Positions 7,270-16,600 of a stretch of DNA of 64,000 nt are shown here, one piece after another. Position 1 is the first letter of the stretch; each line of letters starts with the position of its first letter. Source of the stretch: Naasia sp. SYSU D00057 (lineage in GTDB: Bacteria; Actinomycetota; Actinomycetes; Actinomycetales; Microbacteriaceae). The stretch covers positions 1 to 64,000 of the forward strand of contig NZ_JAFMSZ010000003.1 in NCBI RefSeq assembly GCF_017916505.1, written 5' to 3'. The notes beneath the pieces were generated by a model. It worked only from the letters and a program-made list of their open reading frames with translations. It did not search any database and was not told the DNA's origin. The translations under genes and the position numbers were made by a program.

Positions 7270-8754
7270 TCAGCGGCGGCCGAGCTCCGTCACGCCGAAG
7301 CGCACCGCCTCGTGGCCGTACTGGAGGCGGTCCTCCTCGGCCACCTTCTCCTCCGCGGCGAAGTCGAGCGTGCGCGCGAGGATCAGGTACGCGACCGCCG
7401 AGGCGAGCAGCCCGACGAACAGGGCGATGTCCGCGCCGCCGAGCAGCGTCGCAACCGGCCCGGTGTACCAGACCGTGACGACGAACGGGATCATGGCGAC
7501 GATGCCGATCGCGTAGGCAGTGAGCCCGCGCCAACCCCAGGCGCCGTAGACGCCGTGCGGGTTGAAGATCTCCCGCACCGCGTACCGGCCCTTCCGGACG
7601 AAGTAGTAGTCGACCAGGTTCACACTCGTCCACGGCACGAGCACGTAGAGCAGCACGACGAGGAAGCTGCCGAAGTTGGCGAGGAACTCGCCCGTGCTGA
7701 GGAGCGACCCGACCACGGCGGCGGCTGCGATGACGAGGCAGCACACCACGCGCAGGGTGCGGGTCGGCTTCACCGGGCGGACCGAGTCGAGGATCGTCAC
7801 GACCTCGAGCGCCGCCGCGTAGATGTTGACCGTGATGACACTGATGAGGCCGGGGAGGGCGGCGACCAGCAGCCAGAGGCCCGCACCGGGGAGGATGAGG
7901 TCCGCGGCGTCACGCACGCCCTCGAGCGGGGACGCTCCCGAGAACGCGGCCGCGATGAGGGCGCCGAGCCCCATCAGCCAGACCGCGCCGACGAAGACCC
8001 CGCCGTAGGTGTAGCCGAGGGCCCGTGCCGGGCTCGTCTGCGGCGGCAGGTAGCGGGAGTAGTCGGAGACGTACGGCGCCCAGCCGAGCGCATACGCGGC
8101 GGCACCGCCGAACTGCACGAGGAACGCGACCCAGTTGAGGTTCGCGAGAGACAGCTGCGCAGGATCGAGCGGTACGACGAACAGCGCGGCGACCGTGAAG
8201 ACGCCGAAGGTGACGAGGAACAGCAGGGTCAGCCACTTCTGCACCCCGTGGATCCAGTGGTAGCCGAAGATCGCGAGCAGCACCGCGAGGCCGCTGATCA
8301 CGAGGTACCAGAGCGCCGGCGCGTCCACGCCGGTGGTCATGACCGCGACGTCGGAGGCGAGCATCTGATTGAACATGTTGAAGCCGACGAGGCTGAACAC
8401 GACGATCGCGCAGATGAGGATGACGCCGCGGTAGCCGAACTGGGCCCGGGACTGGATCATCTGCGGCAGGCCCAGCTGCGGGCCCTGCGCCGAGTGGAAC
8501 GCGGTGAACACGGTTCCGACGGCGACGCCGAGGACGATGGCGAGGAGGGACGCGGCGAGGGAGCCGCCGAGCGCGGCGCCGAGCATGCCGGTGGCGAGGG
8601 TGGTCACGTTCGCGTTCGACATGAACCAGAGCGGAAACAGCGTCCACGGCTTGCCGCCGCGGGCGCTGAGCGGGACCCAGTCGATCGAGCGCGACTCGAT
8701 CGTCTCGGGTGCGGAAGGAGCGACGACAGGCTCGGCGCTGGGCGTGGCGTTCAC
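7270..8754 (-). CDS. NCS1 family purine-cytosine permease-like transporter
   Basis: Integral membrane carrier of 494 residues with about twelve hydrophobic segments. The N-terminal ESRSIDWVPLSARGGKPW and the following FPLWFMSNANVTTLATG are characteristic of NCS1 cytosine/purine permeases (CodB/Fcy2 type), which import nucleobases with protons. The GTG start at 8754 was chosen over an in-frame start 113 codons upstream because GAGGAG lies seven bases before it and because the upstream stretch overlaps the divergent aldolase promoter. The exact substrate (cytosine, purine, allantoin or hydantoin) is not decided by sequence; nearby purine genes fit a nucleobase. The C-terminus is charged and cytosolic. 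Confidence 0.88.
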   Translation of the reverse strand: MNATPSAEPVVAPSAPETIESRSIDWVPLSARGGKPWTLFPLWFMSNANVTTLATGMLGAALGGSLAASLLAIVLGVAVGTVFTAFHSAQGPQLGLPQMIQSRAQFGYRGVILICAIVVFSLVGFNMFNQMLASDVAVMTTGVDAPALWYLVISGLAVLLAIFGYHWIHGVQKWLTLLFLVTFGVFTVAALFVVPLDPAQLSLANLNWVAFLVQFGGAAAYALGWAPYVSDYSRYLPPQTSPARALGYTYGGVFVGAVWLMGLGALIAAAFSGASPLEGVRDAADLILPGAGLWLLVAALPGLISVITVNIYAAALEVVTILDSVRPVKPTRTLRVVCCLVIAAAAVVGSLLSTGEFLANFGSFLVVLLYVLVPWTSVNLVDYYFVRKGRYAVREIFNPHGVYGAWGWRGLTAYAIGIVAMIPFVVTVWYTGPVATLLGGADIALFVGLLASAVAYLILARTLDFAAEEKVAEEDRLQYGHEAVRFGVTELGRR

Positions 8755-8903
8755 AGGTCTCCTCGGTCTCGTCAGTGGTGGGAACGATATGGCCGGCCTG
8801 CACGCGCCACAACGGGACCTGCGCCTTTGCCCGCCACAAGCTCGCCCTATACCACCGCCCGGCCCTCCTCCTCCGTGCGGTGCGGGCGACGACGGGGACC
8901 CGG

Positions 8904-8909
8904 GATAAT
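8904..8909 (+). promoter_or_regulatory. Probable -10 box, leaderless start
   Basis: GATAAT is six bases before the ATG at 8916, and no ribosome binding site precedes that ATG. Confidence 0.45.
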
Positions 8910-8915
8910 CCGGGC

Positions 8916-9665
8916 ATGGGAAACGCCTCACCCGCCCGCGGAATCTGGTGCCTGCTCGGCGAGAGCGCGACCGCGGCGCGGTATGCGGTCGCCGGCTTCG
9001 ACTGGGTGCTGCTCGATATGCAGCACGGGGCATACGACCGCTCGCGAGTGGTGGACACGCTCCGGCTGCGCACCGAGGCGTGGCCGCGCACACTGGTGCG
9101 GGTGCCCGGGCTGGATGCCGCGGCCATCGGCTCCGCCCTCGACGCGGGCGCCCGCGGTGTGGTGGTGCCCCTCGTCGACGGTGCGGCGGACGCGCGCGCC
9201 GCGGTCGATGCGGCGCTGTACCCGCCGCTCGGCCGCCGCAGCTGGGGGCCGCTCGAGCCGCTCTGGGGGCGGGACGCTCCGACGCGCGACGAGGCGAACA
9301 ACCGCACCGAGGTGTGGCTGATGATTGAGACGCGGGGTGGACTCGACGAGCTGGAGGAGATCGTGGCCGTGCCCGGGGTGACCTCGATCTTCGTCGGCCC
9401 CTACGACCTGTCCCTCGCCCTGGGCATCACCCTCGAGGAGCTGCTCGCCGCCCCTGACGAGGACGCCCCGCTGCGGCGCATCCTCGCGGCCTGCCGAGCG
9501 GCGGGGATCCGGTGCGGGGCGTTCGGGGGCGAGCCGGGGAAGGCCGCGCGCCTCCTCGAGCTCGGGTTCGACGATGTCTCGGTGGCGACCGACGCCGGCG
9601 CGATCGACGCCGGTGCCGCCTCGGTGCTGGGTGCTGCGCCGGCTCAGGGGGCCGGCGGGTACTGA
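8916..9665 (+). CDS. HpcH/HpaI family aldolase
   Basis: A class II, metal-dependent aldolase of 249 residues that would cleave a 2-keto-3-deoxy acid to pyruvate and an aldehyde, by family. Visible elements are WVLLDMQHGAYD near 23-34 (catalytic His in the QHG motif), the metal-binding Glu in MIETRGGLDELEEI, and the metal-binding Asp in FVGPYDLSLALG. The start at MGNASPARG was chosen because earlier in-frame starts lie in the divergent promoter. The substrate is unknown; 2-dehydro-3-deoxyglucarate and 4-hydroxy-2-oxoheptanedioate aldolases both belong here. It stands alone, with no pathway partners next to it. Confidence 0.88.
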   Translation: MGNASPARGIWCLLGESATAARYAVAGFDWVLLDMQHGAYDRSRVVDTLRLRTEAWPRTLVRVPGLDAAAIGSALDAGARGVVVPLVDGAADARAAVDAALYPPLGRRSWGPLEPLWGRDAPTRDEANNRTEVWLMIETRGGLDELEEIVAVPGVTSIFVGPYDLSLALGITLEELLAAPDEDAPLRRILAACRAAGIRCGAFGGEPGKAARLLELGFDDVSVATDAGAIDAGAASVLGAAPAQGAGGY

Positions 9666-9690
9666 GCGGACGCGCCGCCCTGGCGTGGCC

Positions 9691-10293
9691 TCACTCCGCG
9701 AGCATTCCGTAGAGCGACTTGCGGAGCTGGTCCATCTGCTCCGTCGCGGTGGCCCTCTGCTCGGGCGACGCGTCGGACGAGAACTGGCGTACCGCCTTCA
9801 CGAGCTTCATGAAGCTGATCCAGAACGGGTCGTCGGCTCCGCCGTCGCGTCCGGGCAGACCGCCCCAGGCGGCGGCGATCTCGTCGGCGTGCTCGTCGAG
9901 GTACGCGCGGCCCTGCTCGGTGAGCGCGTACTCGCCGCCCCGGCCCTCGCCGCTGCCGGCGACGAGCCCCTCGTCGACCAGCTGCTGCAGGGTCGGGTAG
10001 ACCGAGCCGGGGCTCGGGCGCCAGCGGCCCTCGGTGCGCTCGGCGATCGAGCGGATCAGTCCGTAGCCGTTCGAGGGAGCGTCGGCGAGAAGCGACAGGA
10101 GCACGAGCCGGACGTCGCCCCGGCGGGCGCGACCGCGCCCGCGCGGACCGAAGCCGGGACCGAAGCCCGGGCCGAAGCCGGCACCGAAGCCGCCGTGCCC
10201 GTGCGCACCGGGACCGAAGAAGCCGGGGTGGCCGAAGCCGTCGTGGCCGCGGCGGGGATGGCGCGGCCGGTGGTCAGGAGTAGGAGTGAACAT
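9691..10293 (-). CDS. PadR family transcriptional regulator
   Basis: A 200-residue regulator. Residues 1-57 are a low-complexity Gly/Phe/His/Pro tail (repeats of GFGPGFGP); the winged-helix domain follows (RLVLLSLLADAPSNGYGLI, PSPGSVYPTLQQLVDEGLV), then a helical dimerisation arm to the end. PadR proteins usually repress an adjacent exporter, but none is next to this one. The ATG at 10293 has AGAAGGAA upstream. An AT-rich palindrome at 10345-10375, between this gene and purL, is the likely operator, so autoregulation is probable. The His-rich tail could bind metal, which is speculation. Confidence 0.88.
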   Translation of the reverse strand: MFTPTPDHRPRHPRRGHDGFGHPGFFGPGAHGHGGFGAGFGPGFGPGFGPRGRGRARRGDVRLVLLSLLADAPSNGYGLIRSIAERTEGRWRPSPGSVYPTLQQLVDEGLVAGSGEGRGGEYALTEQGRAYLDEHADEIAAAWGGLPGRDGGADDPFWISFMKLVKAVRQFSSDASPEQRATATEQMDQLRKSLYGMLAE

Positions 10294-10344
10294 GGTTCCT
10301 TCTTTCGTGGGTCACCCTTCCGGGTCGATGCCGCTCCGTTCTGA

Positions 10345-10375
10345 GCGATACGGTAACGATATATCGGTATCTATC
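10345..10375. promoter_or_regulatory. Probable PadR operator
   Basis: A rare AT-rich island in a GC-rich gap. It holds the perfect palindrome CGATATATCG (10357-10366), flanked by GCGATACGG on the left and CGGTATCTATCG on the right, giving nested dyad symmetry. The spacing and ATAT core resemble known PadR-type sites. It lies 52 bases upstream of the PadR start. Confidence 0.55.
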
Positions 10376-10434
10376 GTGACACAAGCGCCATTGCTCGGCC
10401 AGTCCTGCCGACGGCGGCGCGGAGGCGCGGAACG

Positions 10435-10440
10435 TAGACT
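10435..10440 (+). promoter_or_regulatory. Possible purL -10 box
   Basis: TAGACT lies 36 bases before the purL start, leaving a leader of about 30 bases that contains the ribosome site GAGGAG near 10463. No good -35 box is visible. Confidence 0.35.
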
Positions 10441-10476
10441 CTGACGGTCCCCATAGCGAAGCTGAGGAGTTCCGCC

Positions 10477-12783
10477 GTGCCCGAGACCTCGCTGCAGGCT
10501 CCCGTCGTCGACACCGTGGAGCGGGCCGCCGCCACCCCCGACCGGGAGCAGCCGTACGCAGCCCTCGGCCTGAAGGACGACGAGTACGCGAAGATCCGCG
10601 AGATCCTGGGCCGCCGTCCCACGAGCGGCGAGCTCGCCATGTACTCGGTCATGTGGAGCGAGCACTGCTCCTACAAGAGCTCGAAGGTGTGGCTTCGCCA
10701 GTTCGGCCAGAAGGTCACGCCCGAGATGAAGAAGAACCTCATGGTGGGCATGGGGGAGAACGCGGGCGTCATCGACGTCGGCGAGGGCTGGGCGGTCACC
10801 TTCAAGATCGAGAGCCACAACCACCCGAGCTACATCGAGCCGTTCCAGGGCGCCGCGACCGGCGTCGGCGGCATCGTGCGCGACATCATCTCGATGGGCG
10901 CCCGCCCCGTGGCCGTGATGGACGCGCTGCGCTTCGGTGCCATCGACTCCCCGGACACCGCCCGCGTGGTGCACGGCGTCGTCGCGGGCATCAGCTTCTA
11001 CGGCAACTGCCTCGGCCTGCCGAACATCGGCGGCGAGACCTGGTTCGACCCGGTGTACCAGGCGAATCCGCTCGTCAACGCGCTCGCGGTCGGCGTCCTC
11101 CGCCACGAGGACCTGCACCTCGCGAACGCCCGCGGCGTCGGCAACAAGGTCGTGCTGTTCGGCGCCCGCACCGGCGGAGACGGCATCGGCGGCGCCTCCA
11201 TCCTCGCCTCGGACACCTTCAGCGAGGGCGGGCCGACGAAGCGGCCGGCCGTGCAGGTCGGCGATCCGTTCGCCGAGAAGGTGCTCATCGAGTGCTGCCT
11301 CGAGCTGTTCCGCGAGGGACTCGTCGAGGGCATCCAGGACCTCGGCGCCGCCGGGATCAGCTGCGCGACCAGCGAGCTCGCGAGCAACGGCGACGGCGGC
11401 ATGGCGATCGACCTCGACCAGGTGCTGCTGCGCGACCCCTCGCTCACCGCGGAGGAGATCCTCATGTCGGAGAGCCAGGAGCGGATGATGGCAGTCGTCC
11501 GCCCGGAGAAGCTCGACGGCTTCCTCGAGGTGGTGCGCAAGTGGGACGTCGAGACGAGCGTCCTCGGCGAGGTCACCGACACCGGCCGGCTGCGGATCAC
11601 CTGGCACGACCAGCTCATCGTCGACGTGGATCCCCGCACCGTCGCGGTGGACAGCCCCGTCTACGAGCGGCCGATCGCGTATCCGACCTGGATGGACGCC
11701 CTCAACGCCGACTCCGCGTCCGCGCTCCCCAGCCCGAAGGACGGCGCGGAGCTCCGCGAGCAGGTGCTCCGCCTCACCGCGAGCCCGAACCTCGCGGACC
11801 CCGCGTGGATCACGGACCAGTACGACCGGTACGTGCTCGGCAACACGGCCCTCAGCTTCCCCGACGACGCGGGCATGGTGCGCGTCGACGAGGAGTCGGG
11901 CCTCGGCTTCGCCGTCGCCACCGACGCCAACGGCCGCTACGCCTACCTCGACCCGTACCAGGGCGCCCAGCTGGCCCTCGCGGAGGCCTACCGCAACGTC
12001 GCCGCAACGGGCGCGACGCCGGCCGCGGTCTCCGACTGCCTGAACTTCGGCAGCCCCGAGAACCCCGAGGTGATGTGGCAGTTCTCCCGCGCGGTGGAGG
12101 GCCTCGCCGACGGATGCCTCGAGCTCGGCATCCCGGTCACCGGCGGCAACGTGTCCCTCTACAACCAGACGGGCGACCAGCCCATCCACCCGACCCCTGT
12201 GGTCGCAGTCCTCGGCACCATCGACGACGTCGCCCGCCGCGTCCCCTCGGGCTGGCAGGACGAGGGCCACAATCTCTACCTGCTCGGCACGACGGCGCTC
12301 GAGCTCGACGGCTCGGCCTGGGCCGGCGTCGTGCACGACCACCTCGGCGGCCGCCCGCCGGCCGTCGACCTGCAGCGCGAGAAGGACCTGGCCGCCCTGC
12401 TGTCGGCGGCCGCGCACGAGTCGCTGCTCGGTTCCGCCCATGACCTCGCCGACGGCGGTCTCGCCCAGGCCCTCGCCGAGAGCGTGCTGCGCTTCGGCGT
12501 CGGCGCCCGCGTCTGGCTCGGCGAGCTCTGCGAGCGCGACGGCATCGACGCGGCGACGGCGCTGTTCAGCGAGTCGACCGGACGCGTGCTCGTCTCGGTG
12601 CCGCGCGAGGACGACGTGCGCTTCGTCGGACTCTGCGAGGGCCGGGGCTACGCGGTGCTGCGCATCGGCGTCACCGACGGGACGGGCGAAGAGGCGGCTC
12701 TGCAGGTGCAGGACCAGTTCGAGATCCCGCTCAGCGAGCTGCGTGGCGGCTGGTCGTCGACCCTTCCCGCTCACTTCGCCTGA
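10477..12783 (+). CDS. purL: Phosphoribosylformylglycinamidine synthase subunit PurL
   Basis: The synthetase subunit (768 residues) of FGAM synthase in the small, three-part form that needs PurS and PurQ. SEHCSYK (61-67), [19 protein letters not shown] and [11 protein letters not shown] mark the ATP and FGAR sites of the first half, and SLYNQT and [10 protein letters not shown] belong to the second half. GTG start with GAGGAG upstream. Unlike in many relatives, purL is not contiguous with purSQ: a permease, an aldolase and a PadR gene lie between. Its 3' end overlaps the antisense SnoaL-like gene by 53 bases. Confidence 0.97.
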   Translation: MPETSLQAPVVDTVERAAATPDREQPYAALGLKDDEYAKIREILGRRPTSGELAMYSVMWSEHCSYKSSKVWLRQFGQKVTPEMKKNLMVGMGENAGVIDVGEGWAVTFKIESHNHPSYIEPFQGAATGVGGIVRDIISMGARPVAVMDALRFGAIDSPDTARVVHGVVAGISFYGNCLGLPNIGGETWFDPVYQANPLVNALAVGVLRHEDLHLANARGVGNKVVLFGARTGGDGIGGASILASDTFSEGGPTKRPAVQVGDPFAEKVLIECCLELFREGLVEGIQDLGAAGISCATSELASNGDGGMAIDLDQVLLRDPSLTAEEILMSESQERMMAVVRPEKLDGFLEVVRKWDVETSVLGEVTDTGRLRITWHDQLIVDVDPRTVAVDSPVYERPIAYPTWMDALNADSASALPSPKDGAELREQVLRLTASPNLADPAWITDQYDRYVLGNTALSFPDDAGMVRVDEESGLGFAVATDANGRYAYLDPYQGAQLALAEAYRNVAATGATPAAVSDCLNFGSPENPEVMWQFSRAVEGLADGCLELGIPVTGGNVSLYNQTGDQPIHPTPVVAVLGTIDDVARRVPSGWQDEGHNLYLLGTTALELDGSAWAGVVHDHLGGRPPAVDLQREKDLAALLSAAAHESLLGSAHDLADGGLAQALAESVLRFGVGARVWLGELCERDGIDAATALFSESTGRVLVSVPREDDVRFVGLCEGRGYAVLRIGVTDGTGEEAALQVQDQFEIPLSELRGGWSSTLPAHFA

Positions 12784-13438
12784 GCAGCGCCCGGAGCGAA
12801 TGCCACAGCGACCCCTGCCGGTCACTCGACGCGCTGACCGCCGACGGCTCGCGTTCGTCGGGGGGAGCGTCCGCCGACGGCTCCCGATGGCCGGGAGGAG
12901 CGGCATCCGCCGCCTCGACCTGCCGATCCTGTGGCATCCCGGTACCGCTCCCGTACACGTGCTCGGGCTCCGGTTCGGGCAGGAAGTAGGCGTCCGCGGC
13001 GTCCTGCTCGGGGAACAGCTCCTCGAGGCGGCTCATCCGACCGCTGACCTGGGCGAGGAGCCGCTCCACGGGGAGGTAGATGCGGAACGCCGTGATCCTC
13101 CCGTCGGCGACGTCGAAGAAGGTCGAGTAGGCGACCCGCACGAGGCGACCCGTCGCCTCCACTCCCCGGAACTCCCCGGTGTGCCGCCCGGCGAAGGAGA
13201 GCTCGGCGGCCCCGCCGTCCTCGCCGACCACGAGGCGCAGCACCTCCGACCGGGCGTCGAAGGTGACCTCGTGGATGGCCCGAATCGTCGCCTCGACCTC
13301 CTTCGGCCCCTGCGCGCTCTTGTCCGACCAGAGGACGTCGAACGTGATGTCGTCGGCGAAGAAGCGGCCGTAGTCGCCCCGGGTGCAGAGGGCGTCGAGG
13401 TAGCCCTCCACCGTGCTGTGAACCTGCTCGACGGACAC
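12731..13438 (-). CDS. SnoaL-like/NTF2-fold protein with C-terminal extension
   Basis: A 235-residue protein. Residues 1-135 form an NTF2-like cone fold seen in ester cyclases and SnoaL-like proteins ([52 protein letters not shown]). The remaining 100 residues are Pro/Asp/Glu-rich and probably disordered. GTG start at 13438 with GGAGGAG upstream. It is a clear paralogue of the gene at 13554-13982, which follows the same layout but lacks the tail. No catalytic assignment is possible. The 3' end overlaps purL in antisense. Confidence 0.78.
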   Translation of the reverse strand: MSVEQVHSTVEGYLDALCTRGDYGRFFADDITFDVLWSDKSAQGPKEVEATIRAIHEVTFDARSEVLRLVVGEDGGAAELSFAGRHTGEFRGVEATGRLVRVAYSTFFDVADGRITAFRIYLPVERLLAQVSGRMSRLEELFPEQDAADAYFLPEPEPEHVYGSGTGMPQDRQVEAADAAPPGHREPSADAPPDEREPSAVSASSDRQGSLWHSLRALLRRSEREGSTTSRHAAR

Positions 13439-13553
13439 GGGCTCCTCCTTCTTCGAGGCCACCGGTGCCCAAGCTCCCACGCGAGGCACTCCGCGGTTCA
13501 GGGCCGGAAGGCCCGCCGTCGCTTCAGCGGGGAAGGGAGGTCCCGGCATCCGG

Positions 13554-13982
13554 TCAGGGAGTCGCGGCGGCGGCCGGCGCGGCCTGCAGCTGCCCGACCA
13601 GCTGGTCCATGGGCAGATACGCGCGCAGGGCGGTGATCCTGCCGTCCGCGACGTCGTAGAACACCGAGTAGGGCACGCGGACCGACGCGCCCGTCGGCGG
13701 GACTCCGGCGAACTCGCCCGTGTGAGTGCCGGCGAAGATCAGCTCCGCTGCTCCGCCGTGCTCGCCCACGAGGAGCGGTCGGACGACCTCGGGATGCGCG
13801 TCGAAGGCCGCCTCGTGCAGCCAGCGGATCGTCTGCTCCACCGCTTCGGCGCCGTCCGCCTGCTGGCCGGTGCCCATCACCTCGAAGTGGACCGTCGGGG
13901 CGAAGAAGCGGCCGTAGTCGCCGCGCGCCAGCAGGGTGTCGAGATAGTCCTGCACCATCGTGCGGACGGATTCGGCGGTCAT
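13554..13982 (-). CDS. SnoaL-like/NTF2-fold protein, paralogue of the neighbour
   Basis: A 142-residue single-domain NTF2-like protein. The blocks [37 protein letters not shown] and [18 protein letters not shown] line up with those of the gene at 12731-13438, so the two arose by tandem duplication. The ATG at 13982 has GAGGAGG upstream. The order on the minus strand is this gene first and the tailed paralogue second, separated by 115 bases. Homologues act as isomerases, dehydratases or hydrolases on small polar molecules, but the substrate here is unknown. Confidence 0.8.
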   Translation of the reverse strand: MTAESVRTMVQDYLDTLLARGDYGRFFAPTVHFEVMGTGQQADGAEAVEQTIRWLHEAAFDAHPEVVRPLLVGEHGGAAELIFAGTHTGEFAGVPPTGASVRVPYSVFYDVADGRITALRAYLPMDQLVGQLQAAPAAAATP

Positions 13983-14126
13983 GATTCCTCCTCGTCGACG
14001 GCTCGGGACGGCGCTGTCCCGGGGCACGAGCATCCCCGTCGTGCCTCCTCCGGCGTCAGGGCCGGAAGACCCCAGAACCAGACGTGCCCGTCGGGGCGGG
14101 ACGTGCCGTCGAGAGAGGGTCGCGCG

Positions 14127-15635
14127 TCAGGCGCGGGGAGCGGCCTCCTCCGCGGCGGCCGGACGGGCCGGCGCAGCCCAGGCGACGTTCGCCTTCGGCT
14201 TCGTGAAGAACACGACCAGCACCGCGCCGACGAGCGCGACGGCGGCCGGAAGCAGCAGGGACTGCCCCATCGCCGTCGCGAACCCGCCCTGCAGGGCCTC
14301 GTGCAGGGTGCCACCGCCGAACTCCGAGGCTCCGGCGGATCCGCCGCCGGGGAGCTCCGCCGCGAGCCGCGACTCCATCAGCACCGCGATGCCCGCACTG
14401 CCGAGCACGGCACCCACCTGGCGGGTCGTGTTGAACACGCCGGAGCCTGCGCCCGCCGACTCCCGCGGCAGATTGCGGGTCGCGGTGTTCGAGATCGGGG
14501 ACCAGATGCCCGCGTTCGCGAAGCCCAGCACGGCGCTCGGGAGCAGCAGCAGCCAGATCGGGGTGTCCGGCGTCAGCAGGAACGAGTACCAGGCGAGCGC
14601 GACGGCGAGCAGGAGCAACCCGGCCACCGCGAGGTTGCGCGGATTGGTGCGATCGATGATCCTGCCGACGATCGGGGCCAGCACGATGCCGAGCACGGCC
14701 ATCGGCACGAGCATCAGCGCGCTCTGCGTCGGCGTCATGCCGCGCACCGTCTGGTAGTAGAAGACGAGCGGCAGCGACATGCTCGTGATCGCGAAGCCGA
14801 CGGTCGTGATCGCGGCGTTCGCGAGCGAGAAGTTGCGGTCGCGGAACAGCCGGAGCGGCAGCAGCGGCTCGCCCCGGCCGACCGCCTGCCAGACGACGAA
14901 CCCGGCGAGCACGACGAGGCCCGCGATGATGAGCGCCCACACGCTGATCGGGCCCGCGATGACGCCCCAGTCGTACGTCTCTCCCTCCTGGATGCCGAAC
15001 ACCAGGAGGAACATGCCGACGACGCTCAGCACGACTCCGACGAGGTCGAACCGGTGCGAGTGCGTCGGCAGCTTCGGCACGTTCCGCAGGACGAGCACGA
15101 ACGTCAGGATCCCGATCGGCACGTTGATGAAGAAGATCCACTCCCAGCCGAAACCGTCGACGAGCACGCCGCCGAGCACCGGGCCGACCAGGGTGGCGAC
15201 GCCCGCGGTCGCACCCCAGAGGCCCATCGCCGCACCGCGGCGGTCGGGCGGGAAGATGCGGGTGATGACCGCCATGGTCTGCGGCGTCATCAGCGCGGCC
15301 CCGAGTCCCTGCACGGCGCGGGCCGTGATGAGCATCTCGATGCTGCCGGAGAGGCCGCACCAGGCGGAGGACAGCGTGAAGACGACGAGGCCGATGAGGA
15401 ACATGTTCTTCGGGCCGAACCGGTCGCCGAGACGGCCGGTGATGAGCAGCGGCACCGCGTAGGCGAGCAGGTATGCGCTCGTCACCCAGATGACGGCGTT
15501 GATGTCGGCGTCGAGGTCGCCCAGGATCGCGGGGTTCGCGACCGAGACGATGGTCGTGTCGATGAGGATCATGAAGAACCCCAGGACGAGCGACCAGAGC
15601 GCCGGCCAGGGCCGGATGTCCTGCTGCTGATTCAC
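14127..15635 (-). CDS. MFS transporter, DHA2 family (14-TM drug:H+ antiporter type)
   Basis: A 502-residue EmrB/QacA-type exporter of the major facilitator superfamily, located in the cytoplasmic membrane. The DHA2 motif ITGRLGDRFGPKNMF, LGAALMTPQTMA, and GPVLGGVLVDGFGWEWIFFINVP (motif C region with following motif) are all present. GTG start at 15635 overlaps the PadR stop as GTGA, with GAAGGAAG upstream, so regulator and pump form one operon. Substrates are probably toxic hydrophobic compounds, by analogy. The tail after the last membrane segment is Ala/Pro-rich. Confidence 0.92.
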   Translation of the reverse strand: MNQQQDIRPWPALWSLVLGFFMILIDTTIVSVANPAILGDLDADINAVIWVTSAYLLAYAVPLLITGRLGDRFGPKNMFLIGLVVFTLSSAWCGLSGSIEMLITARAVQGLGAALMTPQTMAVITRIFPPDRRGAAMGLWGATAGVATLVGPVLGGVLVDGFGWEWIFFINVPIGILTFVLVLRNVPKLPTHSHRFDLVGVVLSVVGMFLLVFGIQEGETYDWGVIAGPISVWALIIAGLVVLAGFVVWQAVGRGEPLLPLRLFRDRNFSLANAAITTVGFAITSMSLPLVFYYQTVRGMTPTQSALMLVPMAVLGIVLAPIVGRIIDRTNPRNLAVAGLLLLAVALAWYSFLLTPDTPIWLLLLPSAVLGFANAGIWSPISNTATRNLPRESAGAGSGVFNTTRQVGAVLGSAGIAVLMESRLAAELPGGGSAGASEFGGGTLHEALQGGFATAMGQSLLLPAAVALVGAVLVVFFTKPKANVAWAAPARPAAAEEAAPRA

Positions 15636-16216
15636 GAGTGCTCTTCCTTCTGCCAGTCGAGCCGGCCGGTCGCGATGCGCTCGAGCAGGCGCTCGAGCCA
15701 GTCCAGGTGGGCGCGCAGCATGGCCCGCTCGTGGTCCAGGTCGACCCAGTACTTCTCCGGCAGATCCCGTTCCGCGAGCTTCCGGGCACTCTCGTCGAGC
15801 TCGTCCACCCGCGCGCGGAGCGCATCCCGCCGCCGGCCGAGCAGCAGCACCACGTCGTCCGCGGGGAGGTTGTGGGCCTGGCTGAGCGCGAGCGGGAACT
15901 CGGGATACTCCTCCGCGGGAGCGGCGAGCATGGCGGTCAGCCGCGCCGCTAGCGCGGCCCGTCCTGCCTCCGTCACCCGGTACGTCGTGCGCTCGGGACG
16001 GTTGCCCGCCCGATCGGTGCCGACGGCCTCGGCGAGGCCGTCCCGGGTGAGTCTGTCGATGGTGTGGTACAGCGATCCGGGCCGGACCTTCACCCTGCGG
16101 TCGTCCCGCCGCTGCAGCATCAGCTGATACATCTCGTAGGGGTGCATCGGACGCTCGGCGAGCAGCGCGAGCGCTGACACGGCGAGAGGGCTGAGGGAGG
16201 GCGACCGGTCTTCCAT
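15632..16216 (-). CDS. PadR family regulator of the adjacent efflux pump
   Basis: A 194-residue PadR regulator: winged helix at about residues 8-95 (LSPLAVSALALLAERPMHPYEMY, then RPGSLYHTIDRLTRDGLAE) and a long helical C-terminal dimerisation region. It is co-transcribed with the MFS exporter. Such pairs usually work as a repressor released by the pump's substrate. A TATATT at 16235-16240 (minus strand) could be the -10 box, and a perfect palindrome at 16223-16238 overlaps it, so the protein probably represses its own operon. The ATG has no obvious ribosome site; the leader would be about 12 bases. Confidence 0.9.
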   Translation of the reverse strand: MEDRSPSLSPLAVSALALLAERPMHPYEMYQLMLQRRDDRRVKVRPGSLYHTIDRLTRDGLAEAVGTDRAGNRPERTTYRVTEAGRAALAARLTAMLAAPAEEYPEFPLALSQAHNLPADDVVLLLGRRRDALRARVDELDESARKLAERDLPEKYWVDLDHERAMLRAHLDWLERLLERIATGRLDWQKEEHS

Positions 16217-16222
16217 ATGGAC

Positions 16223-16238
16223 TATTCCGAAAGGAATA
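16223..16238. promoter_or_regulatory. Probable operator of the PadR-MFS operon
   Basis: TATTCC, four bases, GGAATA: a perfect six-base inverted repeat. It starts seven bases upstream of the PadR start codon and overlaps a TATATT -10 candidate on the minus strand. Confidence 0.6.
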
Positions 16239-16252
16239 TACAGGAGATCCGG

Positions 16253-16594
16253 TCAGTCCGTCGAGCGCTCCGAGCTCGCGGAGGCGATCCGCTCGTGGTG
16301 GTGGATGACCTCGGCGACGACGAACCCGAACCACTTCTCGGCGAAGGCGGGGTCGAGGTGGGCGTCCTCTGCGAGCGCCCGGAGGCGCTGGATCTGCTGC
16401 CGCTCGCGGTCCGGGTCGGCGGCCGGGAGGCCGTGCACGGCCTTCAGCTCGCCGACCCGCTGGGTGAACTTGAACCTCTCGGCGAGCAGGTGCGTGAGCG
16501 CGGCGTCGATGTTGTCGATGCTCTGGCGGAGCGAGAGCAGGTCGGCGAGCGCCTCCTGCTCCTCGGGCTCCAGCGGGCGGTCGGAGAGGGTCAT
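16253..16594 (-). CDS. Chorismate mutase, AroQ type
   Basis: A 113-residue monofunctional chorismate mutase that would convert chorismate to prephenate for phenylalanine and tyrosine synthesis. The all-helical AroQ pattern is visible: LLSLRQSIDNIDAALTHLL (helix 1, with the Arg of the LR-SIDNID motif), RVGELKAVHGLPAADPDRE (active-site Lys and loop) and the closing helix with AFAEKWFGFVVAEVIHHHE. There is no signal peptide, so it is cytoplasmic. TAGGGT lies six bases upstream of the ATG at 16594. It stands between the PadR regulator and a GNAT gene, with no other aromatic gene near. Confidence 0.87.
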   Translation of the reverse strand: MTLSDRPLEPEEQEALADLLSLRQSIDNIDAALTHLLAERFKFTQRVGELKAVHGLPAADPDRERQQIQRLRALAEDAHLDPAFAEKWFGFVVAEVIHHHERIASASSERSTD

Positions 16595-16600
16595 GCTCCG

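Noticed and set aside
7270-8754. Start of the NCS1 transporter 113 codons upstream
   Set aside because: That stretch has no membrane or conserved sequence, would overlap the divergent aldolase gene, and lacks a ribosome site, while the GTG at 8754 has GAGGAG.
10312-12906. 864-codon frame antisense to purL
   Set aside because: Pure shadow of PurL caused by high GC at third positions; no motif, no ribosome site, and highly charged repeats of Asp/Val/Ala/Arg.
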